Notes: a model not told the origin generated them from the letters alone. 64,000 nucleotides of DNA from JBBRCX01 sp038204465 (GCA_038204465.1 JBBRCX010000007.1:1-64000); one strand, 5' to 3'; shown: positions 37,225 to 47,410, counted from the first letter of the stretch. Numbers and translations: made by a program.

Positions 37225-39291
37225 CTAATCGTCCTGCTTGCTGTCGCCGCGGGCGAAGATGCTTGCGACGTAATTCAGAACGTCCGTTGCACTGGTTTCG
37301 TTGTAGCCGAAGTACTTGATCAGCCGCTGCTTCACCACATCGATCTTCTGCTGCGTCTCGTCGTCGACGACGCTGCTGACCAGGTTCTTCAGCTTGATCG
37401 TGTCGCGCTGGTCCTCGAACAGCTTCAGCTCGAGCGCCTTGAGCAGCCGGGCGTTGGTGTTGTACTCGAACTTCTTTCCGTCGAGCGCCAGGGCGCCGAT
37501 GTAGTTCATGATCTCCTGGCGGAAATCGTCCTTGCGACTGTCGGGGATGTCGATCTTCTCTTCGATCGAGCGCATGAGCCGCTCATCCGGGTCCTCGTCG
37601 CGGCCGGTGTAACGGTTGCGGACGCGCTCGTGCTGCGTGTAGGCCCGGACGTTCTCGATGTAATTGGCCGCGAGGCGCTTGATCGCGTCCTCATCGGCGC
37701 TGATGGCGCGCTGCACCTCGCCTTTGAGGATGTCCTCGTACTCCTCGCGCACGACGGCAAGCAGCTCCTTGTACTCTTTCTTCAGTTCCTCGTCGGTAAT
37801 GAGCGAATGGTGGCTGAGGCCCCCTTCCAGCTCGTTCATGACCATGAAGGGGTTGATCGCCTTCTCGAGCTGCGCCTGGTGGCTTACCAGGGCGTTGCTG
37901 ATCTTGTCCTGGATGTAGCGCGGGGAGATTCCCTGCATGCCCTCGCGCGGCGCTTCCTCTTTCAGTTCCTTGATGGAGTCTTCAGTGAAGCCTGGAATGC
38001 TCTTGCCGTTATACAGCTTGAGCTTCTGAAGCTTGGTGATTCCGGCCTTCTTGGGCTCCGCGAGGCGGGTCATGACCGCCCACATCGCCGCCACCTCGAT
38101 GGTGTGCGGGGCGATGTGCATGCCCTTGATCTTCTCCGCCGCAAAATCCTTCAGGTAGATCTTCACCTCGTCGTCCAGCCGGATGTTATAGGGCACGTCG
38201 ATCTTGATGGTTCGGTCGCGGAACGCCTCCATCATCTCGTTGCCCTGCAGCTTCTTGTATTCCGGCTCGTTGGTATGGCCGAGGATCACCTCGTCGATGT
38301 AGGTCTGGGCGAACTTCTTGGGCTTGATCAGATGTTCCTGACTCGCGCCAAGCAGGTCATAGAGGAACGCGACATCGAGCTTGAGTACTTCGATGAACTC
38401 GACGATGCCGCGGTTGGCGATGTTCAATTCGCCATCAAAGTTGAAGGCGCGCGGGTCGCTGTCCGAGCCATACTCGGCGATCTTGCGGTAGTTGATGTCG
38501 CCCGTCAGCTCCGTGCTGTCCTGGTTCTTTTCGTCCTTGGGCTGGAAGGTGCCGATGCCGCGCCGGTCCTTTTCGGAAAGGATCAGGCGCTTCACCTTCA
38601 CGTGCTCCATCACCTTTTTCCAGTCGCCGTCGTACATGTCCATGAGGTCGGCGTGGATCTTGCGGCAGAAGGGGCAGATCTCTCCGTAGAGCTTGATGCG
38701 CCGGCCTTCGGGGACTTTCTCATTCACGGCGTCGAGCACTTCCTGCCGGGCCTCGCGCGGGATGAGCAGCAACGGCTCCTCGTGCATCGGGCACTCGAGG
38801 TACTGCTCGCCCTGATCGTCGCCAATCCGATGCGGCATGCGCCAGGAATAGGTGTGGCATTTGCCATCGTCAGACTTCGAATACGCCTCGAGGCCCTTCT
38901 TCAGCAGGCGCGCGATGGTGGATTTGGATGACCCGACGGGGCCGTGCAGAAGCAGGATGCGCTTCTCGGTGCCGTATCCCGATGCCGCCGACTTGAAGAA
39001 ATCGACCAACTGCATGAGGGGCCGCTCGAGCCCATAGATGGCGTCGGCGCTGCTCTCGAGGGGATCCTCGAAGAAGCGGTAGCGAATGTATTCCTGCTTG
39101 AACTGGGTGAACGATTCGGATCCGTAGCTGAGGATCATGTCGTAAACGCGCTGAAAGGCATTGCGCGCGATGGCGGGATTTTCGGAAACGATCTCCAGGT
39201 ATTCCCAGAGCGTTCCTTCCCAGTGCTGCTCTCGGAAACGCGAGACGTCGAGCTTCTTATCGATGATGTTTGCGAGCGGGTTTTTCGCCAT
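37225..39291 (-). CDS. prkA: PrkA family serine protein kinase (YeaG)
   Basis: 688 residues from the ATG at 39291, with GGAGA seven bases upstream. The first half is an AAA+ domain with P-loop [20 protein letters not shown] and a conserved Asp-rich stretch ([13 protein letters not shown]). The second half has the PrkA C-terminal domain and a long helical region. The N-terminus [13 protein letters not shown] and [10 protein letters not shown] are diagnostic. Kinases of this family act with YeaH in carbon or nitrogen starvation. It is the first gene of the cluster and its upstream gap (39292-40076) holds the likely promoter. Confidence 0.95.
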   Translation of the reverse strand: MAKNPLANIIDKKLDVSRFREQHWEGTLWEYLEIVSENPAIARNAFQRVYDMILSYGSESFTQFKQEYIRYRFFEDPLESSADAIYGLERPLMQLVDFFKSAASGYGTEKRILLLHGPVGSSKSTIARLLKKGLEAYSKSDDGKCHTYSWRMPHRIGDDQGEQYLECPMHEEPLLLIPREARQEVLDAVNEKVPEGRRIKLYGEICPFCRKIHADLMDMYDGDWKKVMEHVKVKRLILSEKDRRGIGTFQPKDEKNQDSTELTGDINYRKIAEYGSDSDPRAFNFDGELNIANRGIVEFIEVLKLDVAFLYDLLGASQEHLIKPKKFAQTYIDEVILGHTNEPEYKKLQGNEMMEAFRDRTIKIDVPYNIRLDDEVKIYLKDFAAEKIKGMHIAPHTIEVAAMWAVMTRLAEPKKAGITKLQKLKLYNGKSIPGFTEDSIKELKEEAPREGMQGISPRYIQDKISNALVSHQAQLEKAINPFMVMNELEGGLSHHSLITDEELKKEYKELLAVVREEYEDILKGEVQRAISADEDAIKRLAANYIENVRAYTQHERVRNRYTGRDEDPDERLMRSIEEKIDIPDSRKDDFRQEIMNYIGALALDGKKFEYNTNARLLKALELKLFEDQRDTIKLKNLVSSVVDDETQQKIDVVKQRLIKYFGYNETSATDVLNYVASIFARGDSKQDD

Positions 39292-39694
39292 GGCGTTCTC
39301 CGTCACGATGCGCGATCGATCCGTCATCGGTTCGGCCGCTGTTCCAGACACTCGGCGCGTCGGCCCGTTAATGCGTGCGTCGTTGGGCAGGCGCAGTTTT
39401 CGGGCGGCGGCGACGCGATGCGAAAGAGCTGTGGTCGGGCGGGGCAGGTGGCGCTAGCGCCGCGGGGTAGGGGTCCGAATGGACCCGGCGGGAGTCGGTT
39501 GCTCGTCCCCGTGCCGACCCATTCGGTATCGGCCACGGGACCATCACTGCAACAACTTCCGAACGGCTACGACCGGCAAGCAGGCCTTGGGGGCCACACC
39601 GCACCAATCGTCCAAACCCGCGGCGGCGCATCTACTGCACGACCTTCGCCGCGTTCGAGCCTGGCTCGTTCGGCGGGCCCGTCTAAGGACCCGT

Positions 39695-39711
39695 GCCGGG
39701 CATGGCCCGGC
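39695..39711. repeat. Short palindrome in the prkA upstream region
   Basis: GCCGGGC, loop ATG, GCCCGGC: a 7-base stem. The surrounding 785-base gap between prkA and the PepSY-like gene contains no gene I can support. It is GC-rich, and several overlapping open frames lack family resemblance or codon support. It presumably holds the prkA promoter, which I cannot place. Confidence 0.35.
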
Positions 39712-40076
39712 GGGAGGAATCATTTCCGAGGTTCGCTCGGCCCCTCCCTTTCGGACACGCGTTGCGGCCAACCGCCGCACCGCACGGGGCATCATCACGG
39801 TGAGCAGAGATCCAAATTCCGCGCCCCGGTTCGCCCCTTTACTTGCTATCAACAGTCTACGTTTGGGTGGAAGTGAAGTCTATCGGGAAACCGGAAGCCG
39901 CAGCGCCTTCGCGGGCTTTTGGCGCTCGCGCCCCGGCATCGGCGCCCGCATAATCGCTAACTTTGCCGGCTCTTCACGGTCTGATGACCGGCTGCGAGTT
40001 ATCGGTCCCAATGGTTCGGGCGCGAGCTGTCGCAGCAACAGACAGAGCGCTCAAGTCTTCTATGAAAGGATTCGTC

Positions 40077-40970
40077 ATGCAACGCCAACTTCTCTGTGCG
40101 GTGCTCGCACTGGGCACCGCGTCCGCCGCGATCGACGTCCTCGTGAAACCGAACGCCGCTGTCGCCGCCCCCGCGGCGCAAGCCGTTACCGGGGACGCGA
40201 AAGCCGATCAGGCGCTCGCCCGGCAATACCCCGATGCCAGGCTGACCAAGAAGGCCGAGCGCGACGGCGGCAACGGCATCAAGATCTTCGAAGTGGAAGT
40301 GAGCCCCAAGAGCGGCGGCAGCAGCACCGCGGTCGTGACATCGAACGGCGACTTCCTGGACAGCGGCGTACCGGCATCGGCGAAGGCCCTGCCTGGCCCT
40401 GTGCGCGAGGCGACCGAGGGCTTGTTCAAGACTGCTCCGAGCGACGTCGATTCGCGCGTGAGCACCACGTACTTCGTTTACATCGCCGCGAACAACAAGC
40501 AGTATCAGCTCACCCTGGACGCGACTGGCCGGCTCACCGACATCAAGAGCCAGAAGGAACTGCGCGAGGAACAGGCGGCTTCGACGCGGGAGGAGATCAC
40601 CGGCGATCAGCACCAGAAGGTCGCGGAGGAAGCGCACCAGCGCATGCCTGACGCCACCATCGGCAAGACCTACAAGTGGCCCGAGGCCGAAGGGTTCGTG
40701 GTGGTGGACACGGACGAGAAAGGCAAGAAAGGCTGGATCATCCTGGACAGCGCCAACGACGTCTACGCGATCCGCACGGATATCGACAAAGGCCAACTGC
40801 CGCAGCCCGTGATGGCGACGGTGAATGGCCTGTTCAAGGGCGATCGCGTTCAAGGGGCCCAGCGCGGCGAGCAGCGGTACTACCAGGTGCGAGAGAGCGC
40901 GGGTGGACATCCGCTCACTCTGAAGATCCGCCCGAACGGCGACATCTTTGATGTGCAGAGCGGGAAGTAG
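40077..40970 (+). CDS. Secreted protein with PepSY-like repeats
   Basis: 297 residues from the ATG at 40077, with AAAGGA six bases upstream. A Sec signal peptide (LLCAVLALGTASAAIDVLVK, cleavage near AVAAPA) is followed by two related blocks. One is ALARQYPDARLTKKAE with EVEVSPKSGG, the other EAHQRMPDATIGKTYKWPE with FVVVDTDEKG. Both follow the helix-strand pattern of PepSY domains, which are thought to inhibit or modulate peptidases. The pattern match is moderate. A strong terminator follows. Confidence 0.65.
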   Translation: MQRQLLCAVLALGTASAAIDVLVKPNAAVAAPAAQAVTGDAKADQALARQYPDARLTKKAERDGGNGIKIFEVEVSPKSGGSSTAVVTSNGDFLDSGVPASAKALPGPVREATEGLFKTAPSDVDSRVSTTYFVYIAANNKQYQLTLDATGRLTDIKSQKELREEQAASTREEITGDQHQKVAEEAHQRMPDATIGKTYKWPEAEGFVVVDTDEKGKKGWIILDSANDVYAIRTDIDKGQLPQPVMATVNGLFKGDRVQGAQRGEQRYYQVRESAGGHPLTLKIRPNGDIFDVQSGK

Positions 40971-40994
40971 GCGCGAAGACCTACCGGAAGCGTA

Positions 40995-41033
40995 AAGAAG
41001 ACCCCGGCGCGTTTCGACGGGGTCTTCTTCTTT
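40995..41033 (+). terminator. Rho-independent terminator
   Basis: AAGAAGACCCC (40995-41005) pairs with GGGGTCTTCTT (41019-41029), followed by a T-rich run. It ends the PepSY-like gene and, being nearly symmetric, may also stop minus-strand transcripts from the DUF1501 gene. Confidence 0.85.
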
Positions 41034-41124
41034 GCGCTTGCGAACGCGGCGCGTGATCGCGTTTTACGAGTTCCTGGGCGCGAGAGCGGCCGGAACATCT
41101 CTCTTGCCGCAAGCTCTGGTTGGG

Positions 41125-42417
41125 TTACGCCCTGAACAGCGACAGGGTCTTGAATTGCTGGCCGAGGATGGGCTTGCTTGGCGCATCGAGCCAATCCTGC
41201 AAGAGGGTGGCGTAGACGCTGCGGAAGTCGGTGTTGTAGATCAGGTCTCCGTGATCGAGCTGGGTAAGCGAGGGGTGCTGGCCGACCAGACCGGGCTTGA
41301 TCGATGCGCCAAAGAGGAACATGGGGGCGGCGGTGCCGTGGTCGGTGCCGCCGCTCGCGTTCTGGGCGACGCGCCGGCCGAATTCACTGAAGGTCATCAT
41401 CAGCACGCGCTGCTCGTCCTTCTGCGCCGTGATGTCGCTCCAGAATGCGCTGATGCCCTGCGCCAACTCCGTCATGAGGCGATCGTGCCGGCCGACCTCA
41501 TTGGCATGGGTGTCGAAGCCGCCGAGGCTTACGTAGTAAACGCGAGTCGGCAGCCCGCCGCCGATCATCGCCGCGATGTTCTGTAGGCCAAGGCCGAATT
41601 CGCCCGGTGGATACTGCGCGGCGGGCTTGTGGCCGCGGATGATGCTGAGCAGCCTGTCGCTGGAGAGCTGCGCGTCCATCGCGGTGCGCTGAAGGAAGTC
41701 CAGCTCCCCTGCCCCCCCGGGTTCCGCTCTGGAGCGTGGCGCGGGAATCGTATTGCGCGCGTCCCAGGCTTCGTTGATCCGATTGAGGCGCTTGTAGCGC
41801 GCCGGGTCCGGGCCGAGGTAGCGGTACATCTCCGGCCGCTCGAATGCCAGCGGCGTGATGCGCTCGCCCTGCATGGCTGGCGGCAGCGTCTCGCCCATGC
41901 TGACGCCGGCATGCGGATCGGCGCCGGCGCAGGTGTTGTCGAAGTAGCGCCCGATCCAGCCGGTCGTCACGTTCTCCTTGTCCGGCGCGGCGGTGTGCCA
42001 GATGTCCATCGAGCGGAAGTGAGAGCGGTTTGGGTTTGGGTAGCCGACGCCCTGCAGAAGTCCCATCAAGCCCTTGTCGTGCAGTTCCTTGAACTTCACC
42101 AGGTTCGGATGCAGCCCGACGACATCATTGAGCTTAAGGACCGACTTCGCATCTTTCCCAATCGTGGGACGCGCACGGTAGTAAGCCGGGTCGGCGAAGG
42201 GGACGACGGTATTCAAGCCATCGTTGCCGCCGGACAATTGGACGACAACGAGGATCTTTCCATCTTTTCCGGTTGGCTGCTGCGTTCGCGGCAGGTCGAG
42301 CGGGTTTGCGAGCGCGAGTACAGTCCGGTCGAGGAACAACGGAATGGTCGGCGCCACGGCAAGGAGCGTCAGCCCCTTCTGAATGAAAACCCGGCGAGTC
42401 GAGATTGAATCGGTCAT
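41125..42417 (-). CDS. DUF1501 family protein
   Basis: 430 residues with an N-terminal twin-arginine-like export signal (STRRVFIQKGLTLLA). The alkaline-phosphatase-type fold is seen in LVVVQLSGGNDGLNTVVPF and FSEFGRRVAQNASGGTDHGTAAPMFL. It is typical of planctomycetes and related bacteria and always near DUF1800 genes, as here (17-base gap). Exported; function unknown. Confidence 0.92.
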   Translation of the reverse strand: MTDSISTRRVFIQKGLTLLAVAPTIPLFLDRTVLALANPLDLPRTQQPTGKDGKILVVVQLSGGNDGLNTVVPFADPAYYRARPTIGKDAKSVLKLNDVVGLHPNLVKFKELHDKGLMGLLQGVGYPNPNRSHFRSMDIWHTAAPDKENVTTGWIGRYFDNTCAGADPHAGVSMGETLPPAMQGERITPLAFERPEMYRYLGPDPARYKRLNRINEAWDARNTIPAPRSRAEPGGAGELDFLQRTAMDAQLSSDRLLSIIRGHKPAAQYPPGEFGLGLQNIAAMIGGGLPTRVYYVSLGGFDTHANEVGRHDRLMTELAQGISAFWSDITAQKDEQRVLMMTFSEFGRRVAQNASGGTDHGTAAPMFLFGASIKPGLVGQHPSLTQLDHGDLIYNTDFRSVYATLLQDWLDAPSKPILGQQFKTLSLFRA

Positions 42418-42434
42418 CGCGTTCTCCGCTCTTC

Positions 42435-43904
42435 TCAGCAGAGTTGATATTCCGGCATCGAAAGGACCAGCTGCACCATCGCCCGCAACGACTTCTCGGA
42501 GGATTCAGCAGTCATTGCCTCGTCAAGGATCTTGATTTTCGCGGGGTCGACGGGTCGCTGGATCAGCCGTGACACCCAATCCCTCACGATCCGGGCGCTG
42601 GGTGACTGAGCGGTGTTCGTTGTAGCTCCGTTGGCGAGAGCAGGTCCGTCGGCGGGAGCGGTTGTCGGTGCCGCGGCGGATAGTTTCGCCTGAGCGGCAA
42701 GACGAACACCGGTGTTGTAGCGGACGAAGATCGTGCTCGCATTGATCCAGGAATGCCCGCCGGGCCAACCTTTGACGTTCGGCGGGGCTAACGGCACCTG
42801 CCCCATCTGGCGAAGAACGCCATAAAGCATTTCCGTCGGCGGCATCGTCATTCCAAGCAATCGCACCGTTCCAACGACGAGCTGAACGGGACTCTTGATC
42901 TGCGAGCCCATTGCCTTCGGACTGTAAAACGCGCGGCCGGTCAGGATGGTTTTCAGCAGTGGGCGAAGCTCGTATTTCGCGCTTTGCAGAACACTCGCAA
43001 GGCCGTCGCGCAGGCCCTTGTCCGTGTCGGGGTCGTAGGACAGGAACGAGAAGAGCTGTCCGGCGATGTACCGCGGGCAGGCGGGGTGGGCGAGGATCAG
43101 CTCGATGATATCGTCGCCATTGAAGTTGCCGGTGCGGCCAAGGAAGGTCTTGGTGCCGTCGTCGTGGGCGTCGGCGCGGAAGACGAAGTCGCCGCCTTCG
43201 TGGGCCCATCCGGTGAAGGCGCGGGCGGCTTCCTTGACGTCGTTCTCCGTGTAGTTGCCGATGCCGAGCGTGAACAGCTCCATCAGTTCGCGCGCGTAGT
43301 TCTCATTGGGATGGCCCTTGCGATTCTGCGAGTTATTCAGGTAGTCGAGCATCGCCGGGTTGCGCGAGATGCTTTTGACGAACTCGCGGAAGTTGCCGGC
43401 GGCCATCTTCCGGAGCAGGTCGTTCTGCTCCCACATGAGAGAAGCGCTGCGTTCGTCCTTCGCGCTGGTGGTGAAATGCCCGTGCCAGAAGAGCGTGAGC
43501 TTCTCCTGCAGCGGGTTAGGCCCAAAGGCCATCCGGTCCATCCACCAGCCCACGGTGGCACCAATGGCCTGGCGGTTGGCCTTCATCAGCTGTTGGCGGA
43601 GCCCTTTGCGTTGTTCCTGGTTTTTCCCCGCGAACATTCGCCGCAGCTCGGGGAAGGTTTTCGGCAGACCCTCGATCGACGAAAGGTCCGGGCCATCGGT
43701 TTCGGATCGATCGGAAGCAGACTTTGCGTGGAAATCGAGCAGTCGCTCGGCCGAGGCGCTGGGGCCGTCCTTTACGACCCGCTGGATCTCGTCAGGAGTG
43801 CCGCCGAAGCCGGCGCGGTTCAGGAGGTGCGCCGCTTTGAGTTTGTCGAACGGGTCGTCCGACGTCGGGCGGTATGGCTCTAACAGCGGGTGAAGTCTTG
43901 GCAT
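42435..43904 (-). CDS. DUF1800 family protein
   Basis: 489 residues from the ATG at 43904; a GTG nine bases upstream is also open. Conserved segments are HLLNRAGFGGTPDEI, LFWHGHFTTS and ENYARELMELFTLGIGNYTENDV. The last is the diagnostic DUF1800 core. No clear signal peptide. It forms an operon with DUF1501, whose gene follows 17 bases later. Function unknown; the pair is suspected of cell-surface or polymer handling. Confidence 0.93.
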   Translation of the reverse strand: MPRLHPLLEPYRPTSDDPFDKLKAAHLLNRAGFGGTPDEIQRVVKDGPSASAERLLDFHAKSASDRSETDGPDLSSIEGLPKTFPELRRMFAGKNQEQRKGLRQQLMKANRQAIGATVGWWMDRMAFGPNPLQEKLTLFWHGHFTTSAKDERSASLMWEQNDLLRKMAAGNFREFVKSISRNPAMLDYLNNSQNRKGHPNENYARELMELFTLGIGNYTENDVKEAARAFTGWAHEGGDFVFRADAHDDGTKTFLGRTGNFNGDDIIELILAHPACPRYIAGQLFSFLSYDPDTDKGLRDGLASVLQSAKYELRPLLKTILTGRAFYSPKAMGSQIKSPVQLVVGTVRLLGMTMPPTEMLYGVLRQMGQVPLAPPNVKGWPGGHSWINASTIFVRYNTGVRLAAQAKLSAAAPTTAPADGPALANGATTNTAQSPSARIVRDWVSRLIQRPVDPAKIKILDEAMTAESSEKSLRAMVQLVLSMPEYQLC

Positions 43905-43959
43905 CGCGTTCACGCCCCATCGCTACAACGCTCGATCCGCTTCAGTATTTCCTGCCGAT

Positions 43960-44997
43960 TTACACCCTCAACGATTCCGGCTTGGGGTCGCGGGTCATCA
44001 GGTCCGTCAGGGCGTGAATGACGTCTTTGCCCTCGAAGAGCACCCGGTGGACCGCTTCGGTGATGGGCATCTCCACGCTGTATCGCCCCGCCAGCTGCAT
44101 GACCGATCGGGTCGTCGGCACCCCCTCGGCGACGCTGTCCATGTCCGCGAGAATGTCGTCCAATCGCTGTCCCTTCCCGATCCGCTCGCCGACCGTGCGG
44201 TTGCGCCCCTCGGGGCTGACGCAGGTGGTGATGAGGTCGCCCAATCCCGCGAGGCCGCCAAACGTCTCCGGCTTCGCGCCCATTGCCTCGCCAAGCCGGG
44301 TGATCTCGACGAGGCCGCGAGTAACGAGAGCGGCCTTGGCATTGTTGCCGGCGGCGAGGCCGTCAAGGATGCCGGCTGCGATGGCAATCACGTTCTTCAT
44401 GGCGCCGGCCAGCTCAACCCCGACCACGTCCGCGTTGGTATAGACCCGGAACCAATCTGTGGAGAAGACCGACTGTACACGTTGAGCCAATGCTTCGCTC
44501 TGCGAAGCGGCAACGGCGGTCGCCGGCAGGTAGCGCGCCAGCTCCGCTGCGATGTTCGGCCCGGACAGCGCCGCCAGCGGCCAATCGCACGTTGGTCCTT
44601 CATTCACGGAGGTTTTGCCGCCCAGCACATCAGCGACGATTTGCGTCGGCCGCAGGAGGGTGCCCACCTCAATGCCCTTGGCGACGGACACGATCGGAAC
44701 GCCGGGCGGGAGAAACCTGCCGAGCCGTTTCCAGACGCCGCGCATGTATTGCGTCGGGATCGCGGAGAGGACCAGCGTGCAGCGTTCGAAGCAGTCCGAG
44801 TCATTGGCGGTCAGGCGGACGCCGGGCGGCACGCGCACCCCAGGCAGCAGCCGCTGGTTCTCGCGATTCTGGATGAGACGCTCGATCGATTCCTCAAAGG
44901 CCCCCCACATGGTGACATCGTGGGCGCCCTGAGTCAGCAGGATGGAGCAGACGGTGGCCATGGCGCCATCGCCGAGGACAGTGATATGCTCCGGCAT
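43960..44997 (-). CDS. gpsA: NAD(P)-dependent glycerol-3-phosphate dehydrogenase
   Basis: 345 residues. It reduces dihydroxyacetone phosphate to sn-glycerol-3-phosphate for phospholipids. The dinucleotide loop is ITVLGDGAMAT, where the usual G-x-G-x-x-G is GDGAMA. Further motifs are SVAKGIEVGTLL, ALSGPNIAAELAR, VELAGAMKNVIAIAAGI with the catalytic Lys, and FGGLAGLGDLITTC. Complete and confident. Confidence 0.94.
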   Translation of the reverse strand: MPEHITVLGDGAMATVCSILLTQGAHDVTMWGAFEESIERLIQNRENQRLLPGVRVPPGVRLTANDSDCFERCTLVLSAIPTQYMRGVWKRLGRFLPPGVPIVSVAKGIEVGTLLRPTQIVADVLGGKTSVNEGPTCDWPLAALSGPNIAAELARYLPATAVAASQSEALAQRVQSVFSTDWFRVYTNADVVGVELAGAMKNVIAIAAGILDGLAAGNNAKAALVTRGLVEITRLGEAMGAKPETFGGLAGLGDLITTCVSPEGRNRTVGERIGKGQRLDDILADMDSVAEGVPTTRSVMQLAGRYSVEMPITEAVHRVLFEGKDVIHALTDLMTRDPKPESLRV

Positions 44998-45079
44998 CGA
45001 CGCCAGTTTTAACGGAAGGGCGCTGGTAAGTCATGAAGTTCCCGCGCAAACCGGCCCGGGAAGGAGACGCGAAGTGGCC

Positions 45080-45814
45080 TCACGAAGCGGTCCAGCGGTG
45101 GTGGCAGCGAAGGCATTCCAGTTCTTCCGGGAGCGCACTTCGGGCAGTGATGAAGCGGAGCAGGTTCTGGACGCCGCGCGGAACAATCGTGACGCGCCAG
45201 GAAGAGCACTGAGGACAGCGCGGCTCCGATCGTTCCTCCGCCTCCATCTCCTTCAGAATGGTGCGCGCTCGCGGCGCGTCCTCGGCTTCAACGCGAAGTA
45301 GGAAGCGCTTTCCACTGCCGAGCGCGCGATCGCCCCGCGGAACGAGTGCCGGAAGGAAGTACTGCACCCGCGCGGCGCCAAGCGACGCCGCGGCGTCGAA
45401 GAGCAACGTCGGGTTGTCATATGATCCGACAACCTCCACCGCCAGCGGCTGTCCGGTCTTGTCGAGCGGCGTTGGTTGGTCCGCGTCATCCGCGGGCTCG
45501 AGGTCTTCCGCCGGGCCGAGAACGCTGTCGAAGATTTTCCGCGCCGCAGCCGCTCTCGATTCCTCAACCTGAATCTTCAGCACGGCGTTTCCGGCGAATG
45601 CACCAAGGCTGGTGCTGTGCCGGTTGAGCAGCAGGCATGGGATACCCGCGTCCGCGAGCGCATCGGAAACCAGCTGCGCTTCGGCCTCATTCCCGACCGT
45701 GCCGATGGTCAGCGTCGGACCGATGATGGGGGGTGAGTGATACGCGAGAACGACGGGTGGCCTCGTTGGATGGTCCGGCAGCTGCTCTCGCGGGGGGTCG
45801 GATGAGCGGGACAT
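45080..45814 (-). CDS. DUF2007-like protein with C-terminal zinc ribbon
   Basis: 244 residues from the ATG at 45814; an ATG eleven codons upstream is also possible. The N-terminal half has the DUF2007/GlnB-like pattern TIGTVGNEAEAQLVSDALADAGIP and VKIQVEESRAAAARKIF-like sequence. A second similar unit spans about 130-200 (RFLLRVEAEDAPRARTIL). The C-terminus is a Cys4 ribbon, CPQCSSWR...CLRCHHRW. Function unknown; the duplicated domain plus ribbon suggests a regulatory or binding role. Confidence 0.7.
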   Translation of the reverse strand: MSRSSDPPREQLPDHPTRPPVVLAYHSPPIIGPTLTIGTVGNEAEAQLVSDALADAGIPCLLLNRHSTSLGAFAGNAVLKIQVEESRAAAARKIFDSVLGPAEDLEPADDADQPTPLDKTGQPLAVEVVGSYDNPTLLFDAAASLGAARVQYFLPALVPRGDRALGSGKRFLLRVEAEDAPRARTILKEMEAEERSEPRCPQCSSWRVTIVPRGVQNLLRFITARSALPEELECLRCHHRWTAS

Positions 45815-45938
45815 GGGGATCTTGTAACACTTTATTCGATTTCGCATCAGTTACAGTGACGATCCATCGATTTGAAAGCTGGAGTACTTGAGGTGGGAGC
45901 AGTTTGGCGCAATAATCATTCTTACGAAAGGCGAATAA

Positions 45939-46484
45939 ATGTCGTGGATAGAGAATCGATTTGAGGAAGGGCTGATCGTTACCAGCCTCGACTTTGCCAT
46001 CAATTGGGCGCGGAAGAACAGTCTGTGGCCCATGACCTTCGGGCTCGCCTGCTGCGCCATTGAGATGATGGCGGTTGGAGCGTCGCGGTTCGATCTCGAC
46101 CGCTTCGGCGCGGGGGCCTTTCGCGCGACGCCAAGGCAGTCGGACCTGATGATCGTCGCGGGGACGGTGAACTATAAGATGGCGAGCCGGGTGAAGCGGC
46201 TGTACCACCAGATGCCGGACCCGAAATACGTGATCGCGATGGGGGCTTGTACGGTGGGCGGCGGGCCATATTTCAAGTATGGGTACAACGTGGTGAAGGG
46301 CGTGGACCTGGTGGTGCCGGTGGACGTATACGTGCCGGGCTGCCCGCCCCGTCCCGAAGCGCTGATGGAAGGCATCATGCGGCTGCAGGACAAGATTACC
46401 GCCAAGACGATCGGCCTGCCGCGAGGCTCCAAGGCGCTGGCGGAGGACCGTCCGCTGATCGCGCCGTCGCCGGCGGCTGTGTAA
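45939..46484 (+). CDS. nuoB: NADH-quinone oxidoreductase subunit B
   Basis: 181 residues. Carries the last iron-sulfur cluster (N2) of complex I. Ligand cysteines are in [20 protein letters not shown] and VPGCPPRPE. It is complete, with its own terminator and no other nuo gene nearby, which is unusual because nuo genes are normally an operon. The rest of complex I must be elsewhere if it is functional. Confidence 0.94.
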   Translation: MSWIENRFEEGLIVTSLDFAINWARKNSLWPMTFGLACCAIEMMAVGASRFDLDRFGAGAFRATPRQSDLMIVAGTVNYKMASRVKRLYHQMPDPKYVIAMGACTVGGGPYFKYGYNVVKGVDLVVPVDVYVPGCPPRPEALMEGIMRLQDKITAKTIGLPRGSKALAEDRPLIAPSPAAV

Positions 46485-46514
46485 ACGAGGGTGCTGAAAC
46501 AAATTTGAGAGACG

Positions 46515-46547
46515 ACCGGGGTTGTCAGCAGCCCCGGTTTCTTTTTT
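46515..46547 (+). terminator. Rho-independent terminator after nuoB
   Basis: ACCGGGG (46515-46521) with CCCCGGT (46532-46538), then TTTCTTTTTT. It ends nuoB and sits 22 bases before the next gene. Confidence 0.88.
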
Positions 46548-46568
46548 GACACGCAGCGGCGACCTTTC

Positions 46569-47327
46569 ATGGGATATGAGATTGCCACCGAGAGCGGCAG
46601 CGGGGACGACGCGCGGCAGGTGGGCACGGAGTCGCGTTTTGGACGTGACCTCGGCCGGCTGTTCGCGCGGATCCGCCCGCAGCGGATCATCGAGACGGGC
46701 ACGCACCTCGGGACGGGGACGACGGCGATCATCGGCTCGGCGCTGCGCCGGATCGGACTGACGGCAACTTTCTATTCGATTGAAGTGAACCCGGAATTTG
46801 CCGCCAGAGCGGCCCAGAACATCAAGCAGCAGCGATTCGACGTACGCCTGCTGAACGGGCTGTCAGTCCCCCGCCACCTTCTGCCAACGCGCGAGCGGAT
46901 CCGCGCACTTTATGTCGAGGGAGACGAGCAAGGCGTGTTCGTCGATCACGCGCCGGCCGAGCGCGTTGATGCATACTTCAGCGAGACTGATTTCCCCGAC
47001 CTGCCCGATGATCTGCTGGGGAAATGCCTGACGGAATTCAATGACCGGCCAGACTTCGTTTTACTGGACAGCGCGGGGCACATGGGGTTCATCGAGTTCG
47101 GCCACGTCGCATCAAGACTCAAGGGGCACTGCTATCTTGCGCTGGACGATACGCGTCACGTCAAGCATCACCGCAGCGTGGGGGCGATGCGGTGCGACCC
47201 GCGGTTCAATGTGCTGATTTCCTCGCCGGAAAAGTTCGGCTACTGCATCGCGGAGTTCAACCCGGGGTTTGCGAGGGCGGCGCATGGAGACTGGAAACAC
47301 CGGCTGCGGCGCTGGCTTGGGCGATGA
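46569..47327 (+). CDS. SAM-dependent methyltransferase-like protein
   Basis: 252 residues. The core IIETGTHLGTGTTAI, FYSIEVNPEFAARAAQNI and PDFVLLDSAGHMGFIEF follows a class I methyltransferase fold of the CmcI/cephalosporin-hydroxylase-like group. The His and Asp near HMGFIEFGHV and LALDDTRHVKHH are typical. The target is unknown. It is the last plus-strand gene before the exopolysaccharide locus, so glycan modification is a possible inference. Confidence 0.65.
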   Translation: MGYEIATESGSGDDARQVGTESRFGRDLGRLFARIRPQRIIETGTHLGTGTTAIIGSALRRIGLTATFYSIEVNPEFAARAAQNIKQQRFDVRLLNGLSVPRHLLPTRERIRALYVEGDEQGVFVDHAPAERVDAYFSETDFPDLPDDLLGKCLTEFNDRPDFVLLDSAGHMGFIEFGHVASRLKGHCYLALDDTRHVKHHRSVGAMRCDPRFNVLISSPEKFGYCIAEFNPGFARAAHGDWKHRLRRWLGR

Positions 47328-47356
47328 GCGGGTGCTTTCGCAGCCACCAAAATAAC

Positions 47357-47383
47357 GCGGCGCCTTCCGTTCGAAGGCACCGC
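47357..47383 (-). terminator. Hairpin after the tyrosine autokinase gene
   Basis: Arms GCGGCGCCTTC and GAAGGCACCGC with one mismatch. On the minus strand a T-rich stretch (TTATTTT) follows. It ends the minus-strand transcript of the gene at 47411. Confidence 0.5.
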
Positions 47384-47410
47384 GCTGAATGCCTTGAATA
47401 GCGTCTGCGA

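Noticed and set aside
39324..39852. Minus-strand frames of 70 and 102 residues upstream of prkA
   Set aside because: Arg/Ala/Pro-rich translation of GC-rich DNA, with no recognisable domain and no good start.
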